Of a stretch of DNA of 64,000 nt, positions 17,372 through 27,223 are shown piece by piece. The translations under genes and the position numbers were made by a program. Each line of letters begins with the position of its first letter. The stretch's first letter is position 1. The stretch is taken from contig FMTX01000007.1 of assembly GCA_900100895.1 (NCBI GenBank), positions 62,001 to 126,000 on the forward strand. Direction: 5' to 3'. Under the pieces are notes generated by a model. That model saw only the letters and a program-made list of their open reading frames with translations, had not been told where the DNA came from and did not search any database. The DNA comes from Lachnospiraceae bacterium YSD2013. GTDB taxonomy: Bacteria; Bacillota; Clostridia; Lachnospirales; Lachnospiraceae.

Positions 17372-17800
17372 CTACTCTCCGATGGCAAAAGAAATTTCTG
17401 CTTTTGCCGCTACCTCGCCGTCCACCGTGGCCACTGCTTCACCGAAGCCAAAGGGCCCCTTTCTTTTGGTCATTCTGCATTCAAGTTCCAGGACATCTCC
17501 GGGCACTACCTGCCTTTTAAATCGGGCTTCTTTGATACCGCCAAAGAAAGCTATCTTACCTTTGCTCTCAGGCTCCGAAAGAATAGCTACGGCGCCGACC
17601 TGGGCAAGGGCTTCGATTATGAGAACGCCGGGCATTACCGGATGGCCGGGAAAGTGTCCCTGAAAGAAACTGTCGCCTGAGCTTACGCATTTGATGCCTC
17701 TGGCATATACGCCGGGCTCGCATTCTTTGATCCTGTCAACCAGCAGAAATGGATATCTGTGTGGAAGAATCTCCTGTATCTGTTGTGAATTAAGCTCCAT
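17372..17800 (-). CDS. fabZ: 3-hydroxyacyl-ACP dehydratase FabZ
   Basis: A 142-residue hotdog-fold dehydratase of normal length. [13 protein letters not shown] and [20 protein letters not shown] carry the conserved His49 and Glu63 of the active site. It removes water from 3-hydroxyacyl-ACP in each elongation cycle. The ATG at 17800 is right because AGGAGG stands seven bases before it, encoded within the last codons of fabF; the two genes overlap by 11 bp. A longer upstream reading has no similarity. No FabA, FabM or FabN is visible, so the route to unsaturated acids is not shown here. Confidence 0.97.
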   Translation of the reverse strand: MELNSQQIQEILPHRYPFLLVDRIKECEPGVYARGIKCVSSGDSFFQGHFPGHPVMPGVLIIEALAQVGAVAILSEPESKGKIAFFGGIKEARFKRQVVPGDVLELECRMTKRKGPFGFGEAVATVDGEVAAKAEISFAIGE

Positions 17801-19028
17801 GATACCTCCTAAGCACCAGGCTTGCGTTATGTCCTCCGAAACCGAGGGCGTTTGAAAGTGCTGTCTCAATCTCTGCATGTCTTCCTTGGCAGGGCACTAT
17901 GTCAAGGTCGCAGGCGGGATCGGGCACTTTGTAGTTGATGGTTGCGGGCACGAAGCTTTCTTTGAGCGAAAGTGATGTGATGATGGCTTCCACTGCGCCT
18001 GCCGCGCCGAGAAGGTGGCCGGTCATGGACTTGGTGGAACTGACCATGAGCTTGTAAGCGTGGTCGCCGAAAGCTTTCTTGATGGCAAGGGTCTCGCCGG
18101 AATCGTTAAGACCGGTGCTTGTGCCGTGTGCGTTGATGTAATCAATGTCTGTCATTTGAAGGCCGGCGTCCTTAACCGCAAGAGCCATACATTTGGCGCC
18201 GCCTTCTCCTTCGGGGTTGGGGGCGGTTATATGGTATGCGTCACAGTTGGTGCCGTAGCCTGAAATTTCTGCGTATATTTTTGCTTTGCGGGAAAGAGCG
18301 TGGTCAAGCTCCTCAATTACAAGGATTCCCGCGCCCTCGCCCATGACAAAGCCGTTTCTTTCTGCGTCAAAAGGAATCGAGGCGCGACCCACGTCTGTGC
18401 TTAGGCTGAGCGCCTGCATCGACTGGAAACCGGCCATTGCAAGGGGCATTATTACGCCCTCTGCGCCGCCGCATACCATAACGTCTTCGTAGCCGTCACG
18501 GATGCGATGAAAAGCTTCGCCTATGGCGTTGTTGGAGCCTGCACAGGCGGTAACTACCGATTCGCAGATTCCTTTTAATCCGTATTCGATGGCAATCTGA
18601 CCGGCGGCCATATTGCTGATGGTCATGGGGATGAAGTAGGGCGATATGAACTTGTAGCCTTTGGTCTCGCCCTTGCCATGCTCGGTTGCCATGGTGGAGA
18701 GTCCTCCGATGCCCGAGGATACTATGCAACCGCATCTGTCGGGATTCTCGGCGGTCATGTCAAGACCTGCGTCGGACATAGCTTCACGCGCAGCCACGCA
18801 GGCAAATTGGGTGAAGATATCCATTCTTTTGACTTCTCTGGCGCCGAGGATTGCGGCGGTATCAAGGTCCTTGACCTCGCCTGCAAGCTTGACTTTAAAG
18901 TCGGTTGTATCAAAATGTGTTATGGGTGCGATACCGCACTTGCCGGCTTTGACGCCTTCCCAGGTGTCGGGCACGTTGTTGCCAAGCGGGTTAACGGTAC
19001 CCATGCCTGTAATAACCACTCGTCTCAT
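17790..19028 (-). CDS. fabF: Beta-ketoacyl-ACP synthase II FabF
   Basis: A 412-residue thiolase-fold condensing enzyme. The catalytic Cys162 lies in [16 protein letters not shown]; the two histidines are in [12 protein letters not shown] and [14 protein letters not shown]. It elongates acyl-ACP with malonyl-ACP. The start ATG overlaps the fabG stop by 4 bp and the 3' end overlaps fabZ, showing tight translational coupling. Its last codons double as the ribosome site of fabZ. Confidence 0.97.
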   Translation of the reverse strand: MRRVVITGMGTVNPLGNNVPDTWEGVKAGKCGIAPITHFDTTDFKVKLAGEVKDLDTAAILGAREVKRMDIFTQFACVAAREAMSDAGLDMTAENPDRCGCIVSSGIGGLSTMATEHGKGETKGYKFISPYFIPMTISNMAAGQIAIEYGLKGICESVVTACAGSNNAIGEAFHRIRDGYEDVMVCGGAEGVIMPLAMAGFQSMQALSLSTDVGRASIPFDAERNGFVMGEGAGILVIEELDHALSRKAKIYAEISGYGTNCDAYHITAPNPEGEGGAKCMALAVKDAGLQMTDIDYINAHGTSTGLNDSGETLAIKKAFGDHAYKLMVSSTKSMTGHLLGAAGAVEAIITSLSLKESFVPATINYKVPDPACDLDIVPCQGRHAEIETALSNALGFGGHNASLVLRRYHGA

Positions 19029-19753
19029 CGCATTCCTCCCGTAACCTCGATTACCTGCCCCGTAATGTAGTCTGAGTCGGGGCTTGCGAGGAATTTAACT
19101 ACATTGGCCACGTCCTCGGGAGCGCCGAAGCGCTTAAGACCGATTCTTTCAAGATATGCCGCTTTCACTTCTTCCGGAAGTTTTTCGGTCATTTCGGTCT
19201 CGATGAATCCGGGGGCTACAGCGTTGACGCAGATTCCCTTCGAGCCGTATTCGTCTGCCACAGACTTGGTGAAGCCTATGAGGCCGGCCTTGGAGGCTGC
19301 GTAGTTACTCTGTCCAGCATTCCCGGTAATTCCTACTATCGAAGTGATATTGATAATCTTGCCGCGACGGTTCTTCATCATGTCTCTGAGTACCGCTTTG
19401 GTGGTGTAAAAAGCACTTTTAAGATTGGTGTTAAGAACATCCGAAATGTCCTTGTCGCTCATGCGAAGGAGCAGTCCGTCTCTTGTGATGCCTGCGTTGT
19501 TGACAAGAACATCGATTGAACCGAAGGTGTCCTTGGCTGCTTGAACCATTGTCGTTACGTCTGATTCGTTGCTGACATCGGTCTTAATGGGCAGGGCTTT
19601 TACGCCTGTTTTCTCTATCTCCGCAGCGGTTTCTTTGGCCGCCGTTTCGTTGCTTGTATAACAAAATGCTATGTCGTATCCGGCCTCTGCAAGAGTCAGA
19701 GCGATTACGCGCCCGATGCCTCTGCTTCCGCCGGTGATAAGTGCTACGCTCAT
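19025..19753 (-). CDS. fabG: 3-oxoacyl-ACP reductase FabG
   Basis: A 242-residue short-chain dehydrogenase. The NADPH-binding TGGSRGIG motif is at residues 7-14, NNAG near residue 88, the catalytic serine in INITSIVG and the Tyr/Lys pair in SNYAASKAG. It reduces 3-oxoacyl-ACP in the elongation cycle. It overlaps fabD upstream and fabF downstream by 4 bp each. Confidence 0.97.
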   Translation of the reverse strand: MSVALITGGSRGIGRVIALTLAEAGYDIAFCYTSNETAAKETAAEIEKTGVKALPIKTDVSNESDVTTMVQAAKDTFGSIDVLVNNAGITRDGLLLRMSDKDISDVLNTNLKSAFYTTKAVLRDMMKNRRGKIINITSIVGITGNAGQSNYAASKAGLIGFTKSVADEYGSKGICVNAVAPGFIETEMTEKLPEEVKAAYLERIGLKRFGAPEDVANVVKFLASPDSDYITGQVIEVTGGMR

Positions 19754-20706
19754 GCCGTTAACTCCTTTACTGCAGCTTCATAATCTTCTACGGTGTCGAT
19801 TGAGATGACTTTGATTTCAGGTGCCGTTTTTTTGATGAACTTGCCGATAACGTTGCCGGGGCCGATTTCCACGATGGTGTCGACGCCCGCTTCGGCCATG
19901 TATCTGATGGAATCTTCAAGGTATACGGAGGACTGAACCTGCCTCTCGAGAAGATTCGCTATATCGTCGGTGGGCTCCATTTCGTGGCCGAGGCAGTTAA
20001 AGATTACCCGGGCTCTTGCTTCGGCAAAAGAAATCTTATCTAGCTCCGTCCTAAGCTTGTCGCCTGCGGGCTTCATAAGACTTGTGTGAAAAGGGCCGCT
20101 GACTTTAAGAGGAAGGATGCGTCTGGCACCTGCTTCGGTAAGAAGCTCGGATGCTCTGTCTACCGCTTCTTCGTCGCCGGAAATTACTATCTGGCCCGGG
20201 CAGTTAAAATTGGCGGCTTCGACAATTTTTAGTCCGTCAAATTCTTCCGTTGCCTGCTTACAGCAGTCGATGACGGTATTTCTTGTCGTGTTGAGTACAG
20301 CCGCCATTTTAACCGGTTTGCCTGCGGAGGCTTCCGACATGACTTTTCCCCTTATCGCAACTATGTCAAGAACGGTCTTCTCATCGAGCACTCCCGCCGC
20401 ATAGAGGGCAGAGTATTCGCCGAGGCTTAAGCCGCATACATAATCCGGAGATATTCCTTTATTTTGCAGGAGTTTGGTGACTCCTATGGCATACGAAACC
20501 ATGGCCGGCTGAGTGTAACGGGTCTCCGATAATTTGTCTTCGGGACCATCAAAGCAAAGTGACTTTATAGAACATTTTGTTTTATTTGTGACAATTTCAT
20601 CTGCACCGTCGAAGGTCTCTTTAAAGGTATCGTAAGAGTCGTAGAAGTCCTTACCCATACCTACTTTCTGGCTTCCCTGGCCTGCATATACGAACCCCAA
20701 TTTCAT
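19750..20706 (-). CDS. fabD: Malonyl-CoA:ACP transacylase FabD
   Basis: A 318-residue acyltransferase. GLSLGEYSAL holds the nucleophilic serine, GPFHTSLM the catalytic histidine, and YAGQGSQKVGMG the N-terminal glycine-rich loop. It loads malonyl groups onto the acyl carrier protein encoded first in the operon. It overlaps fabK by 4 bp. Confidence 0.97.
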   Translation of the reverse strand: MKLGFVYAGQGSQKVGMGKDFYDSYDTFKETFDGADEIVTNKTKCSIKSLCFDGPEDKLSETRYTQPAMVSYAIGVTKLLQNKGISPDYVCGLSLGEYSALYAAGVLDEKTVLDIVAIRGKVMSEASAGKPVKMAAVLNTTRNTVIDCCKQATEEFDGLKIVEAANFNCPGQIVISGDEEAVDRASELLTEAGARRILPLKVSGPFHTSLMKPAGDKLRTELDKISFAEARARVIFNCLGHEMEPTDDIANLLERQVQSSVYLEDSIRYMAEAGVDTIVEIGPGNVIGKFIKKTAPEIKVISIDTVEDYEAAVKELTA

Positions 20707-21638
20707 AACTCAATCTCTCCTGCTTTCTTAAGTATTGCCTGAGCATCCTCGTAAAGAGATTTAAGGATCTCGGCTACGGGTCTGATTTCTTTAAGCTGAC
20801 CGCATACCTGGCCGGCCATGACCGAACCTCTTACCACGTCGCCGTCGATTACCGCGCGGCGAAGACCGCCAAGAGTAATCTTCTCGAGTTCTTCGCGGTC
20901 CGCGCCCTGAGCTTCAAGCTTAAGGTATTCGCGGGCCATCTCGTTCTTGATGATGCGCACGGGCGCGCCTTGGGAGCGCCCGGTGACGGTGGTGGAGTTG
21001 TCCTTGGCCTTAAGGAGGGCCTGCTTGTAGTTGTCGTGAATGGGACATTCGGACGACACTAAGAGGCAGGTGCCGACTTGGACGCCGCAGGCGCCTAGGA
21101 GCATTGCGGCGGCAAGCTGCCGCCCGTCGGCTATGCCGCCGGCCGCAATGACCGGCACCGACACGGCGTCCGCGACTTGCGGGAGCAGCGTCATCGTGGT
21201 CATATCGCCCACATGACCGCCGGACTCACCGCCTTCGGCGATGACGGCGTCCGCTCCCGCCTTCACCATCACCTTAGCCAAGGCCACCGACGCCACCACC
21301 GGAAATACCTTGGCGCCCATGCTCTTCCAGGCGCCCATGTACTTTGCGGGATTACCCGCCCCGGTAGTAATGAATCCTACTTTCTCCTCCACAAGCATCG
21401 CCGCTATATTGTCCACATCGGGGTTCATAAGCATTAAGTTCACCCCGAAAGGCTTATCAGTCATAGACTTACAAATTCTTATTTCCTTCCTAAGAGCCTC
21501 CGCATTCATGCCGCCGCTTGCCACAAGACCCAAGCCTCCCGCATTGGATACGGCTGCCGCAAAAGCACCTGTCGCGATATTGGCCATACCGCCCTGAATA
21601 ATCGGGTATTTGGTACCCGTAATATCGTTTAATTTCAT
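20703..21638 (-). CDS. fabK: Enoyl-ACP reductase II FabK (FMN-dependent)
   Basis: A 311-residue TIM-barrel flavoprotein of the nitronate monooxygenase/FabK family. TKYPIIQGGMANIATG at the N-terminus, EGGESGGHVGDMTTMTLLP, and VIAAGGIADGRQLAAAMLLGA are the FMN-binding and family motifs. Its place among fab genes supports the enoyl-ACP reductase role over nitronate oxidation. No FabI is present, and FabK enzymes are insensitive to triclosan. It is preceded by fabH with a 16-bp gap. Confidence 0.95.
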   Translation of the reverse strand: MKLNDITGTKYPIIQGGMANIATGAFAAAVSNAGGLGLVASGGMNAEALRKEIRICKSMTDKPFGVNLMLMNPDVDNIAAMLVEEKVGFITTGAGNPAKYMGAWKSMGAKVFPVVASVALAKVMVKAGADAVIAEGGESGGHVGDMTTMTLLPQVADAVSVPVIAAGGIADGRQLAAAMLLGACGVQVGTCLLVSSECPIHDNYKQALLKAKDNSTTVTGRSQGAPVRIIKNEMAREYLKLEAQGADREELEKITLGGLRRAVIDGDVVRGSVMAGQVCGQLKEIRPVAEILKSLYEDAQAILKKAGEIEL

Positions 21639-21654
21639 ACCTCTCCTAACTGCG

Positions 21655-22578
21655 CTAGATAATTACCGCGCCCCAAGTTCTGCCTGCTCCGAAGGCACAC
21701 AGAAGTATTCGGTCGCCATCATTGATGCGTCCCGTCTTATATGCTTCATCGAGGGCAAGCCCCACGCTTGCCGCCGAAGTATTTCCGTACTTTTGAATAT
21801 TCACCACGAACTTATCCATCGGCTGTTCCATCTTCTTGGCAACCGATTCGATTATTCTGAGATTCGCCTGGTGCATTACGAAATGGTCGATTTGATCGTA
21901 CGTAAGTCCTGCTTTTCCTACCACTTCTTCGATAACCGCCGGAACCGTCGCCACCGCGAATTTGTAAGTTCCCTGACCGTCCATATGAATGTATCCGTCG
22001 GGAACCTTTATATTAATCATCTCTTCGTCGCCGTCCACGCCTATAACCGAGTGATACGGTCTCTCATCAAGTTTCACGACTGCTGCCGCCGCGCCGTCTC
22101 CAAAAAGAACGCAGGTGCTTCTGTCCGTCATATCCATTTTCTTGGACAACACTTCGGCGCCCACTATCAATCCGGCCTTGGCATTTCTCGCCATCATAAG
22201 CGCCCTCATGGTCTCAAGCCCGAAGATAAATCCGGAGCATCCCGCTCCCACATCAAGCGCGATTATATCGTTTCTGAGGCCGAGTCTTCCCTGTAACAGG
22301 CACGCTGCCGAAGGCGAATAGTACTCCGCCGAAACGGTACACACTATAACCACCTCAATGTCTTCCGCGGTCACTCCCGAGCGTTCAATCGCCTCTCTCG
22401 CCGCATGTTCCGCAAGGTATGTCTGGTCTTCACCCTCGCTTACATACCTTCTTTCTTTCATGCCGGTACGCTTTGTAATCCACTCATCACTGGTGTCCAC
22501 TATGGTCGAAAGCACATCGTTACTCACAACCCTCTTAGGCACGCAGCTTCCCGTGGCAAGTATCTTAATTCCGATCAT
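21655..22578 (-). CDS. fabH: Beta-ketoacyl-ACP synthase III FabH
   Basis: A 307-residue initiating condensing enzyme. The catalytic Cys114 is in DVGAGCSGFIFG, the histidine in HFVMHQANLRI and the asparagine in KYGNTSAASVG, giving the Cys-His-Asn triad. It condenses acetyl-CoA or a branched primer with malonyl-ACP. The start at 22578 (MIGIKILATGSCVP) matches the family N-terminus. The longer upstream reading overlaps accA and shows no similarity. The ribosome site is weak, so translation may depend on coupling to accA, which ends 19 bp before. Confidence 0.96.
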   Translation of the reverse strand: MIGIKILATGSCVPKRVVSNDVLSTIVDTSDEWITKRTGMKERRYVSEGEDQTYLAEHAAREAIERSGVTAEDIEVVIVCTVSAEYYSPSAACLLQGRLGLRNDIIALDVGAGCSGFIFGLETMRALMMARNAKAGLIVGAEVLSKKMDMTDRSTCVLFGDGAAAAVVKLDERPYHSVIGVDGDEEMINIKVPDGYIHMDGQGTYKFAVATVPAVIEEVVGKAGLTYDQIDHFVMHQANLRIIESVAKKMEQPMDKFVVNIQKYGNTSAASVGLALDEAYKTGRINDGDRILLCAFGAGRTWGAVII

Positions 22579-22597
22579 TTTAAGTCTCACACGCGGC

Positions 22598-23371
22598 TTA
22601 AGCCCCGCAAAACCTTTCGTCAAATTTTCTGTATTTTCTGTAACGCTCTTCCACGAGCTCTTCCGAACTTTTCTTTTTAAGTACCGAAAGCGCCTCATAT
22701 AAAGCCTTATCAATATTGGCAAATATCGAATCTTCCGAGATTATTCCGTCCGCCACTCCAAACTTTAGAAGGTCATCCGCCGTAAGCTTCATAACCTCCG
22801 CCGCCTCCGCTTTTCTAGAACTGTCATGCCAAAGAATGGATGCGAATCCCTCCGGAGATAACACCGAATATATAGCGTTTTCCAGCATAAATATTCTGTC
22901 CGCCACCGATATCGCAAGCGCGCCGCCGCTGCTTCCCTCACCGGTCACAACGGTCACTATAGGCGTCCTGAGCCTGCTCATAACCGCAAGGCTCTCCGAT
23001 ATCGCCTGACTCTGCCCGAACATCTCCGCTTCAAGCCCCGGGTATGCCCCCGGCGTATCCACGAATGTGATAACAGGTCTCTTAAATTTCTCCGCCTGCC
23101 TCATAAGGCGTAACGCCTTTCTGTACCCCTCGGGTCCCGGCATTGCGAAGTTGCAATCTATATTTTCGCTCGCGTCCTTTCCTTTTCTGTGTCCGATAAC
23201 CGTCACGGGCTCCCCATGGAAAAGCGCGATTCCTCCGTATATACTCTTATCTTCTTTCTTAAGCCCGTCGCCCCTTAATTCAAAAAAATCCGTAAAGAGC
23301 GCCTCCACATAATCGGTAATCTTCGGGCGGGCTATCTCTCTTGCCTTAAGCACTCTGTCAAAGGCCTTCAT
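22598..23371 (-). CDS. accA: Acetyl-CoA carboxylase carboxyltransferase alpha subunit
   Basis: A 257-residue crotonase-fold subunit, compact compared with about 319 residues in E. coli but within the Firmicutes range. [42 protein letters not shown] and [16 protein letters not shown] are typical. It forms the carboxyltransferase with AccD and transfers carboxyl from biotin to acetyl-CoA. Its ATG overlaps the accD stop by 4 bp. Confidence 0.96.
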   Translation of the reverse strand: MKAFDRVLKAREIARPKITDYVEALFTDFFELRGDGLKKEDKSIYGGIALFHGEPVTVIGHRKGKDASENIDCNFAMPGPEGYRKALRLMRQAEKFKRPVITFVDTPGAYPGLEAEMFGQSQAISESLAVMSRLRTPIVTVVTGEGSSGGALAISVADRIFMLENAIYSVLSPEGFASILWHDSSRKAEAAEVMKLTADDLLKFGVADGIISEDSIFANIDKALYEALSVLKKKSSEELVEERYRKYRKFDERFCGA

Positions 23372-24171
23372 AAAGACTCCTTGCTATGTAATTTTAAAAG
23401 CTTTGTAAGCACCGCTTTCATATCTCGCCTTGCAACCACGCGGTCCACGAATCCGTGCTCTTCGAGAAACTCGGCTCTCTGGAACCCTTCCGGCAATTTC
23501 TCGCCAATGGTCTGCTCGATTACCCTCGGCCCCGCGAACCCTATCAACGCTCCCGGCTCAGCTAACGTAATGTCTCCGAGTGTAGCGAAGCTTGCGCTCA
23601 CACCTCCGGTCGTGGGATGCGTAAGAACGGATATGTACAGCCCTCCCGCTTCCTTGAACCTCTCTATCACCGCGCTCGTCTTGGCCATCTGCATGAGAGC
23701 CAGCATACCCTCCTGCATTCTCGCGCCACCGCTTGCGGTAAAGATAATAAGCGGCAGCCCGTTCTCCATAGCGTATTCCGCCGCGCGGGCTATCTTCTCG
23801 CCCACTTCAATTCCCATGGAAGCCATCATGAAACGCTTGTCCATGACCGCCATCACCGCAGGGTATCCGCCCACAGTGCAACGCCCCGACACGACTGCGT
23901 CATGAAGTCCCGTCTCGCCTCGAAGCGCTTCCTTTTTCTCGGAATATCCTTCGAATTCCAGCGGGTCTGTCTCCCCGAATTTGCATGGAAGCTCGGCAAA
24001 AGAACCCTCATCGGCAATATCCCTTACCCTATCCATCGCCGTATACGCTTCTGCAACCTTCTCGGCCGGAATCACTATCTTCGCCCTGCCCTCAAGGACT
24101 TCCGTCGCGTTTTCTCTTAGGTTCTTGTATCTTATAAACTTGTTTTTTCTTTCTTCAACAGCTGTAACCAT
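23368..24171 (-). CDS. accD: Acetyl-CoA carboxylase carboxyltransferase beta subunit lacking the zinc ribbon
   Basis: A 267-residue crotonase-fold subunit. The catalytic core is normal: [34 protein letters not shown] and [12 protein letters not shown] are clear AccD motifs. The N-terminal four-cysteine zinc ribbon (about 30-60 residues) of typical AccD is missing. The protein begins [17 protein letters not shown], and only two cysteines occur in the first 100 residues, not spaced as a zinc site. The start is well supported by GAGGG before the ATG and by accC ending 11 bp upstream, so there is no room for a longer N-terminus. Confidence 0.95.
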   Translation of the reverse strand: MVTAVEERKNKFIRYKNLRENATEVLEGRAKIVIPAEKVAEAYTAMDRVRDIADEGSFAELPCKFGETDPLEFEGYSEKKEALRGETGLHDAVVSGRCTVGGYPAVMAVMDKRFMMASMGIEVGEKIARAAEYAMENGLPLIIFTASGGARMQEGMLALMQMAKTSAVIERFKEAGGLYISVLTHPTTGGVSASFATLGDITLAEPGALIGFAGPRVIEQTIGEKLPEGFQRAEFLEEHGFVDRVVARRDMKAVLTKLLKLHSKESL

Positions 24172-24182
24172 TTTCCCTCACG

Positions 24183-25571
24183 TTACTCGTCGGACTTAAG
24201 CCTCGCGGCCGCCTTGTCCCATGACAGAATCTCCTCAGCATGCGCCTCGATGAAACCTACGTTGTATTTACCCTTTATAAAGTCGGGATGGTGCAAAAGA
24301 AGGTAGTCAAAATCTCCGTTGGTCACTATTCCCTCCGTCACAAGTTCAAGCAGAGCTCTTCGCATGCGCCGTATAGCCTCAAGCCTTGTGGGCGCGTGAA
24401 CAATAATCTTGGCCATCATCGAATCGTAGAACGGGCTTGTCTCGTACCCGTTATACAAAAGCGTATCCACACGCACTCCCGCGCCGCCCGGTATATTCAG
24501 GAAACCGATTTTACCGTTTCCGGGCATAAAGCCTGCTGCCGGATTCTCCGCATTTATACGACACTCGATAGCGTGCCCGGATAGCTTTATGTCCTTCTGG
24601 CGCAGCCGTAGCGGCTCGTGAAAGGCAATCCTTATCTGTTCTTTGATAAGGTCCACACCTGTCACCATCTCGGTGACCGCGTGCTCCACCTGAATGCGAG
24701 TATTCATCTCGATGAAATAGTAATGACCCTTATTATCCAGCACGAACTCAACCGTTCCCGCGCTTGTGTACCCCGCTGCCTTCGCCGCAAGCACCGCCGC
24801 CTTACCCATAGCTTTACGCAGGTCATCTTTAATGAACATGCAGGGGCTTTCCTCTATAAGTTTCTGATTCTTCCTCTGTATGGAGCAGTCGCGCTCGCCC
24901 AGGTGAATTACGTTTCCGAATTCGTCCGCAAGTATCTGAAACTCTATATGCTTGGGATTCTCGATAAGCTTCTCCACATACATCTCATCGTTGCCAAAAC
25001 AAGCCTTCGCCTCAGCCTTGGCTTCCCCGAAGAGACTTTCAAGTTCCGCGGGACCGTTAACACGTCTCATGCCGCGTCCGCCGCCGCCCGCACTTGCTTT
25101 GACCAGAAGCGGATAGCCTATTCTCCTTGCTATCTTCTCAAGCTTCCCCGCACTGTCTATAGGGCCGTCATATCCCGGAACCGTAGGCACTCCGGCGTCT
25201 TTCATGATGCGCCTTGCGGTTGCCTTGTTGCCGAGCGCGTCCATCGCCTCAGCCGTGGGGCCGATAAAAGCAATTCCGTACTCGTTGCATTTCCTGACAA
25301 ACTCACTGTTCTCGGACAGAAATCCATATCCGGGATGTATCGCGTCGCACCCTTTCACAAGCGCCGCGCAGATAATCGCGTCAATGTTTAGATAACTGTC
25401 CGCCGCCTTGTACGAACCCACACATACGCTGTCGCTCGCAAGCTTAACGTGCAGGCATTCCTTGTCGGCGGTGGAATAAATCGCAACGGTTTCGATATTC
25501 ATTTCCATGCAGGTTCTGATGATTCTTACCGCAATCTCGCCGCGGTTGGCCACCAATATTCTCTTAAACAT
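24183..25571 (-). CDS. accC: Biotin carboxylase
   Basis: A 462-residue ATP-grasp enzyme, slightly longer than the 449-residue E. coli protein. MFKRILVANRGEIAVRIIR is the family N-terminus, KASAGGGGRGMR the glycine-rich ATP loop, and EMNTRIQVEHAVTE the catalytic region. It carboxylates biotin carried on AccB, encoded 2 bp upstream of it. Confidence 0.98.
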   Translation of the reverse strand: MFKRILVANRGEIAVRIIRTCMEMNIETVAIYSTADKECLHVKLASDSVCVGSYKAADSYLNIDAIICAALVKGCDAIHPGYGFLSENSEFVRKCNEYGIAFIGPTAEAMDALGNKATARRIMKDAGVPTVPGYDGPIDSAGKLEKIARRIGYPLLVKASAGGGGRGMRRVNGPAELESLFGEAKAEAKACFGNDEMYVEKLIENPKHIEFQILADEFGNVIHLGERDCSIQRKNQKLIEESPCMFIKDDLRKAMGKAAVLAAKAAGYTSAGTVEFVLDNKGHYYFIEMNTRIQVEHAVTEMVTGVDLIKEQIRIAFHEPLRLRQKDIKLSGHAIECRINAENPAAGFMPGNGKIGFLNIPGGAGVRVDTLLYNGYETSPFYDSMMAKIIVHAPTRLEAIRRMRRALLELVTEGIVTNGDFDYLLLHHPDFIKGKYNVGFIEAHAEEILSWDKAAARLKSDE

Positions 25572-25573
25572 GC

Positions 25574-26011
25574 TTAGTCCCCGATTGTAAAAAGAATATC
25601 TCCGTATCCCACAACATCCTGGTTCTTAACGTAGATTTTGCGTACGATACCGTCTCTTGGCGCCACAATCTTGTTCATCATCTTCATGGCCTCGATGAGG
25701 CAAAGCGTATCGCCTGCCTTAACCTTGTCACCTACCTGAACAAAAGAAGCTTCCTCGGGTGAAGCCGCGGTATAGAACACACCCACAAGAGGTGCTGTAA
25801 CATTCGTGCCTTCTTCTGCTACCTCAACCGACTCAACAGACGTTTCAGACACTTCCGTCTTTTCGACCGTCACCTGTACGGGCTTGGATACTGCGTCACT
25901 GCTACTCTGCTTCATAAGCTTTACATGTCCGCCGACGACATCAGCCTCGAGATATGTGCTTTGACTTTCATCAAAGACCTTTAAGAGTTCTTTTACTTCT
26001 CTTATTTCCAT
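25574..26011 (-). CDS. accB: Biotin carboxyl carrier protein
   Basis: A 145-residue carrier. The biotinyl domain covers about residues 72-144, with the biotin-accepting Lys110 in IEAMKMMNKIV. The N-terminal 35 residues and a Val/Glu/Ser-rich linker of about 35 residues precede it, as in other AccB proteins. It starts 2 bp after the acpP stop codon. Confidence 0.97.
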   Translation of the reverse strand: MEIREVKELLKVFDESQSTYLEADVVGGHVKLMKQSSSDAVSKPVQVTVEKTEVSETSVESVEVAEEGTNVTAPLVGVFYTAASPEEASFVQVGDKVKAGDTLCLIEAMKMMNKIVAPRDGIVRKIYVKNQDVVGYGDILFTIGD

Positions 26012-26013
26012 GA

Positions 26014-26238
26014 TTATTTGTGTGCCTCTAAATACTCAACGATGTCCTGAATAGTCTTCATATCATGCATCGCATCCTGATCGATTGAGATACCTGTCTT
26101 CTCTTCAACCGCAAGCGTAAGCTCTACGGCATCGAGGGAATCCGCACCAAGGTCCTTAAAAAGGTCTGCCTCGAGAGTGATTTTATCTGCGGGGCAGCTG
26201 AGTATATCGATGATTATTTCTTTGACTGTTTCAAACAT
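26014..26238 (-). CDS. acpP: Acyl carrier protein
   Basis: A 74-residue acidic carrier. Ser34 in DLGADSLDAVEL is the phosphopantetheine attachment site. It is the first gene of the fatty acid operon, with a strong AAAGGAGA ribosome site, as expected for the most abundant product of the operon. Confidence 0.98.
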   Translation of the reverse strand: MFETVKEIIIDILSCPADKITLEADLFKDLGADSLDAVELTLAVEEKTGISIDQDAMHDMKTIQDIVEYLEAHK

Positions 26239-26267
26239 AAGTTGTCTCCTTTAAGGTTAAAAATATT

Positions 26268-26347
26268 TAGATAAAATTATTTAACTATTTGATATCATAT
26301 ACATTTTCGAAATAATGTCAATATTTTTAGTTAAAATATTATAGCTA
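26268..26347 (-). promoter_or_regulatory. Fatty acid operon promoter flanked by two operator-like 20-mers
   Basis: On the minus strand TTGACA (26321-26316) and TATGAT (26299-26294) lie 16 bp apart, a strong promoter. Two imperfect palindromes of the same 20-bp form, TAGATAAAATTATTTAACTA (26268-26287) and TAGTTAAAATATTATAGCTA (26328-26347), sit at the likely start point and just upstream of the -35. A third palindromic word, ATTTGATATCAT, covers the -10 and recalls FabT sites. A MarR regulator encoded at the end of this operon is the obvious candidate ligand. Confidence 0.65.
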
Positions 26348-26368
26348 TTATTGCAAAAATTCGCACGG

Positions 26369-26395
26369 AAAAGGCCCGGCATAACTGCCGAGCCC
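26369..26395 (-). terminator. Terminator of the 219-residue lipoprotein gene
   Basis: On the minus strand GGCTCGGCA-GTTA-TGCCGGGCC forms a nine-pair stem followed by TTTTCC. It also insulates the fatty acid promoter downstream of it. Confidence 0.85.
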
Positions 26396-26413
26396 TATAA
26401 TCAAACACTATGC

Positions 26414-27073
26414 TTATTTATCCACTTTTGTTAATGTTATTCCGAACAAATCACTGAATTCTTCTTCTACATCACCGTAGCAGAATATGTAAGTTGCGGT
26501 TACGGTTAACGCGCCGTCACCGGTGTTAACAAAGCTTACGAAGTAGAATGTCTTCTCGTCATCGGTAGGAATAATTCTGACTCTGTCGGCTATCTGCTCT
26601 TCGGGCACATAAGTGCGGGAATAATTGAGTGCGGTTGAAACGACCACATAATAAACGCCTGCTCTTCCGTTTACTAAGCTTGCAAGGTTGCCGGACATGC
26701 GTTTTCTGATGTAGTCTGCGGAAATCTCACTTAATCCGTTCATATCCTCATTTTCATCAATCGCCTTCAAAATCTTGCTCATGGCCTCACCACCTGTGGC
26801 GATTTCGTAGTAACCTTTTGTGTTGTCTACGCTTAAAGTGCCGCATTTTTTGGCTATTTCGGTCACACTGTCTTCATAGGAGTATAACTTTATGTATGCT
26901 TCATCCTTGCCGATCTGTGCCAGATTGTCCACTACCTCGCCGGTAATGTTTTCAAGATATGCGGCTTCGTCAAAAGGAGCCTTCTCAACTTTTTCTTCTT
27001 TGGCCGTGCAGGCGCACATGCTTATTGCCATCGCTGCAGAAAGAAGGATGGCGGTAAATTTCTTAATCCTCAT
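26414..27073 (-). CDS. Uncharacterised lipoprotein
   Basis: A 219-residue exported lipoprotein. The signal peptide MRIKKFTAILLSAAMAISMC ends in a lipobox with Cys20 or Cys22 as the lipid anchor. The mature part is mixed alpha/beta with an acidic helical first half and a beta-rich second half (VYYVVVSTALNYS, FYFVSFVNTGDG). I do not recognise the family. It stands alone with its own terminator. Confidence 0.7.
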   Translation of the reverse strand: MRIKKFTAILLSAAMAISMCACTAKEEKVEKAPFDEAAYLENITGEVVDNLAQIGKDEAYIKLYSYEDSVTEIAKKCGTLSVDNTKGYYEIATGGEAMSKILKAIDENEDMNGLSEISADYIRKRMSGNLASLVNGRAGVYYVVVSTALNYSRTYVPEEQIADRVRIIPTDDEKTFYFVSFVNTGDGALTVTATYIFCYGDVEEEFSDLFGITLTKVDK

Positions 27074-27173
27074 AACCTGATTTCCTTTCGGGATTTACTT
27101 TATAGCAACAGTCTACACTGTACCGCCGTTTACTTCAAAATGCAATAGAGCAAAATAAGCCCTCTTATTTCAT

Positions 27174-27211
27174 GAAAAAAGACGGCAAAGAATCTCTTCT
27201 CTGCCGTCTTA
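27174..27211 (-). terminator. Terminator of the esterase gene
   Basis: AAGACGGCA pairs with TGCCGTCTT around a 14-base loop; on the minus strand TTTTTTC follows. Confidence 0.88.
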
Positions 27212-27223
27212 AATATTGACTTA

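Noticed and set aside
26239-26413. Riboswitch before the acyl carrier protein gene
   Set aside because: The leader is short and AT-rich; its symmetry is explained better by promoter and operator sites than by RNA structure.
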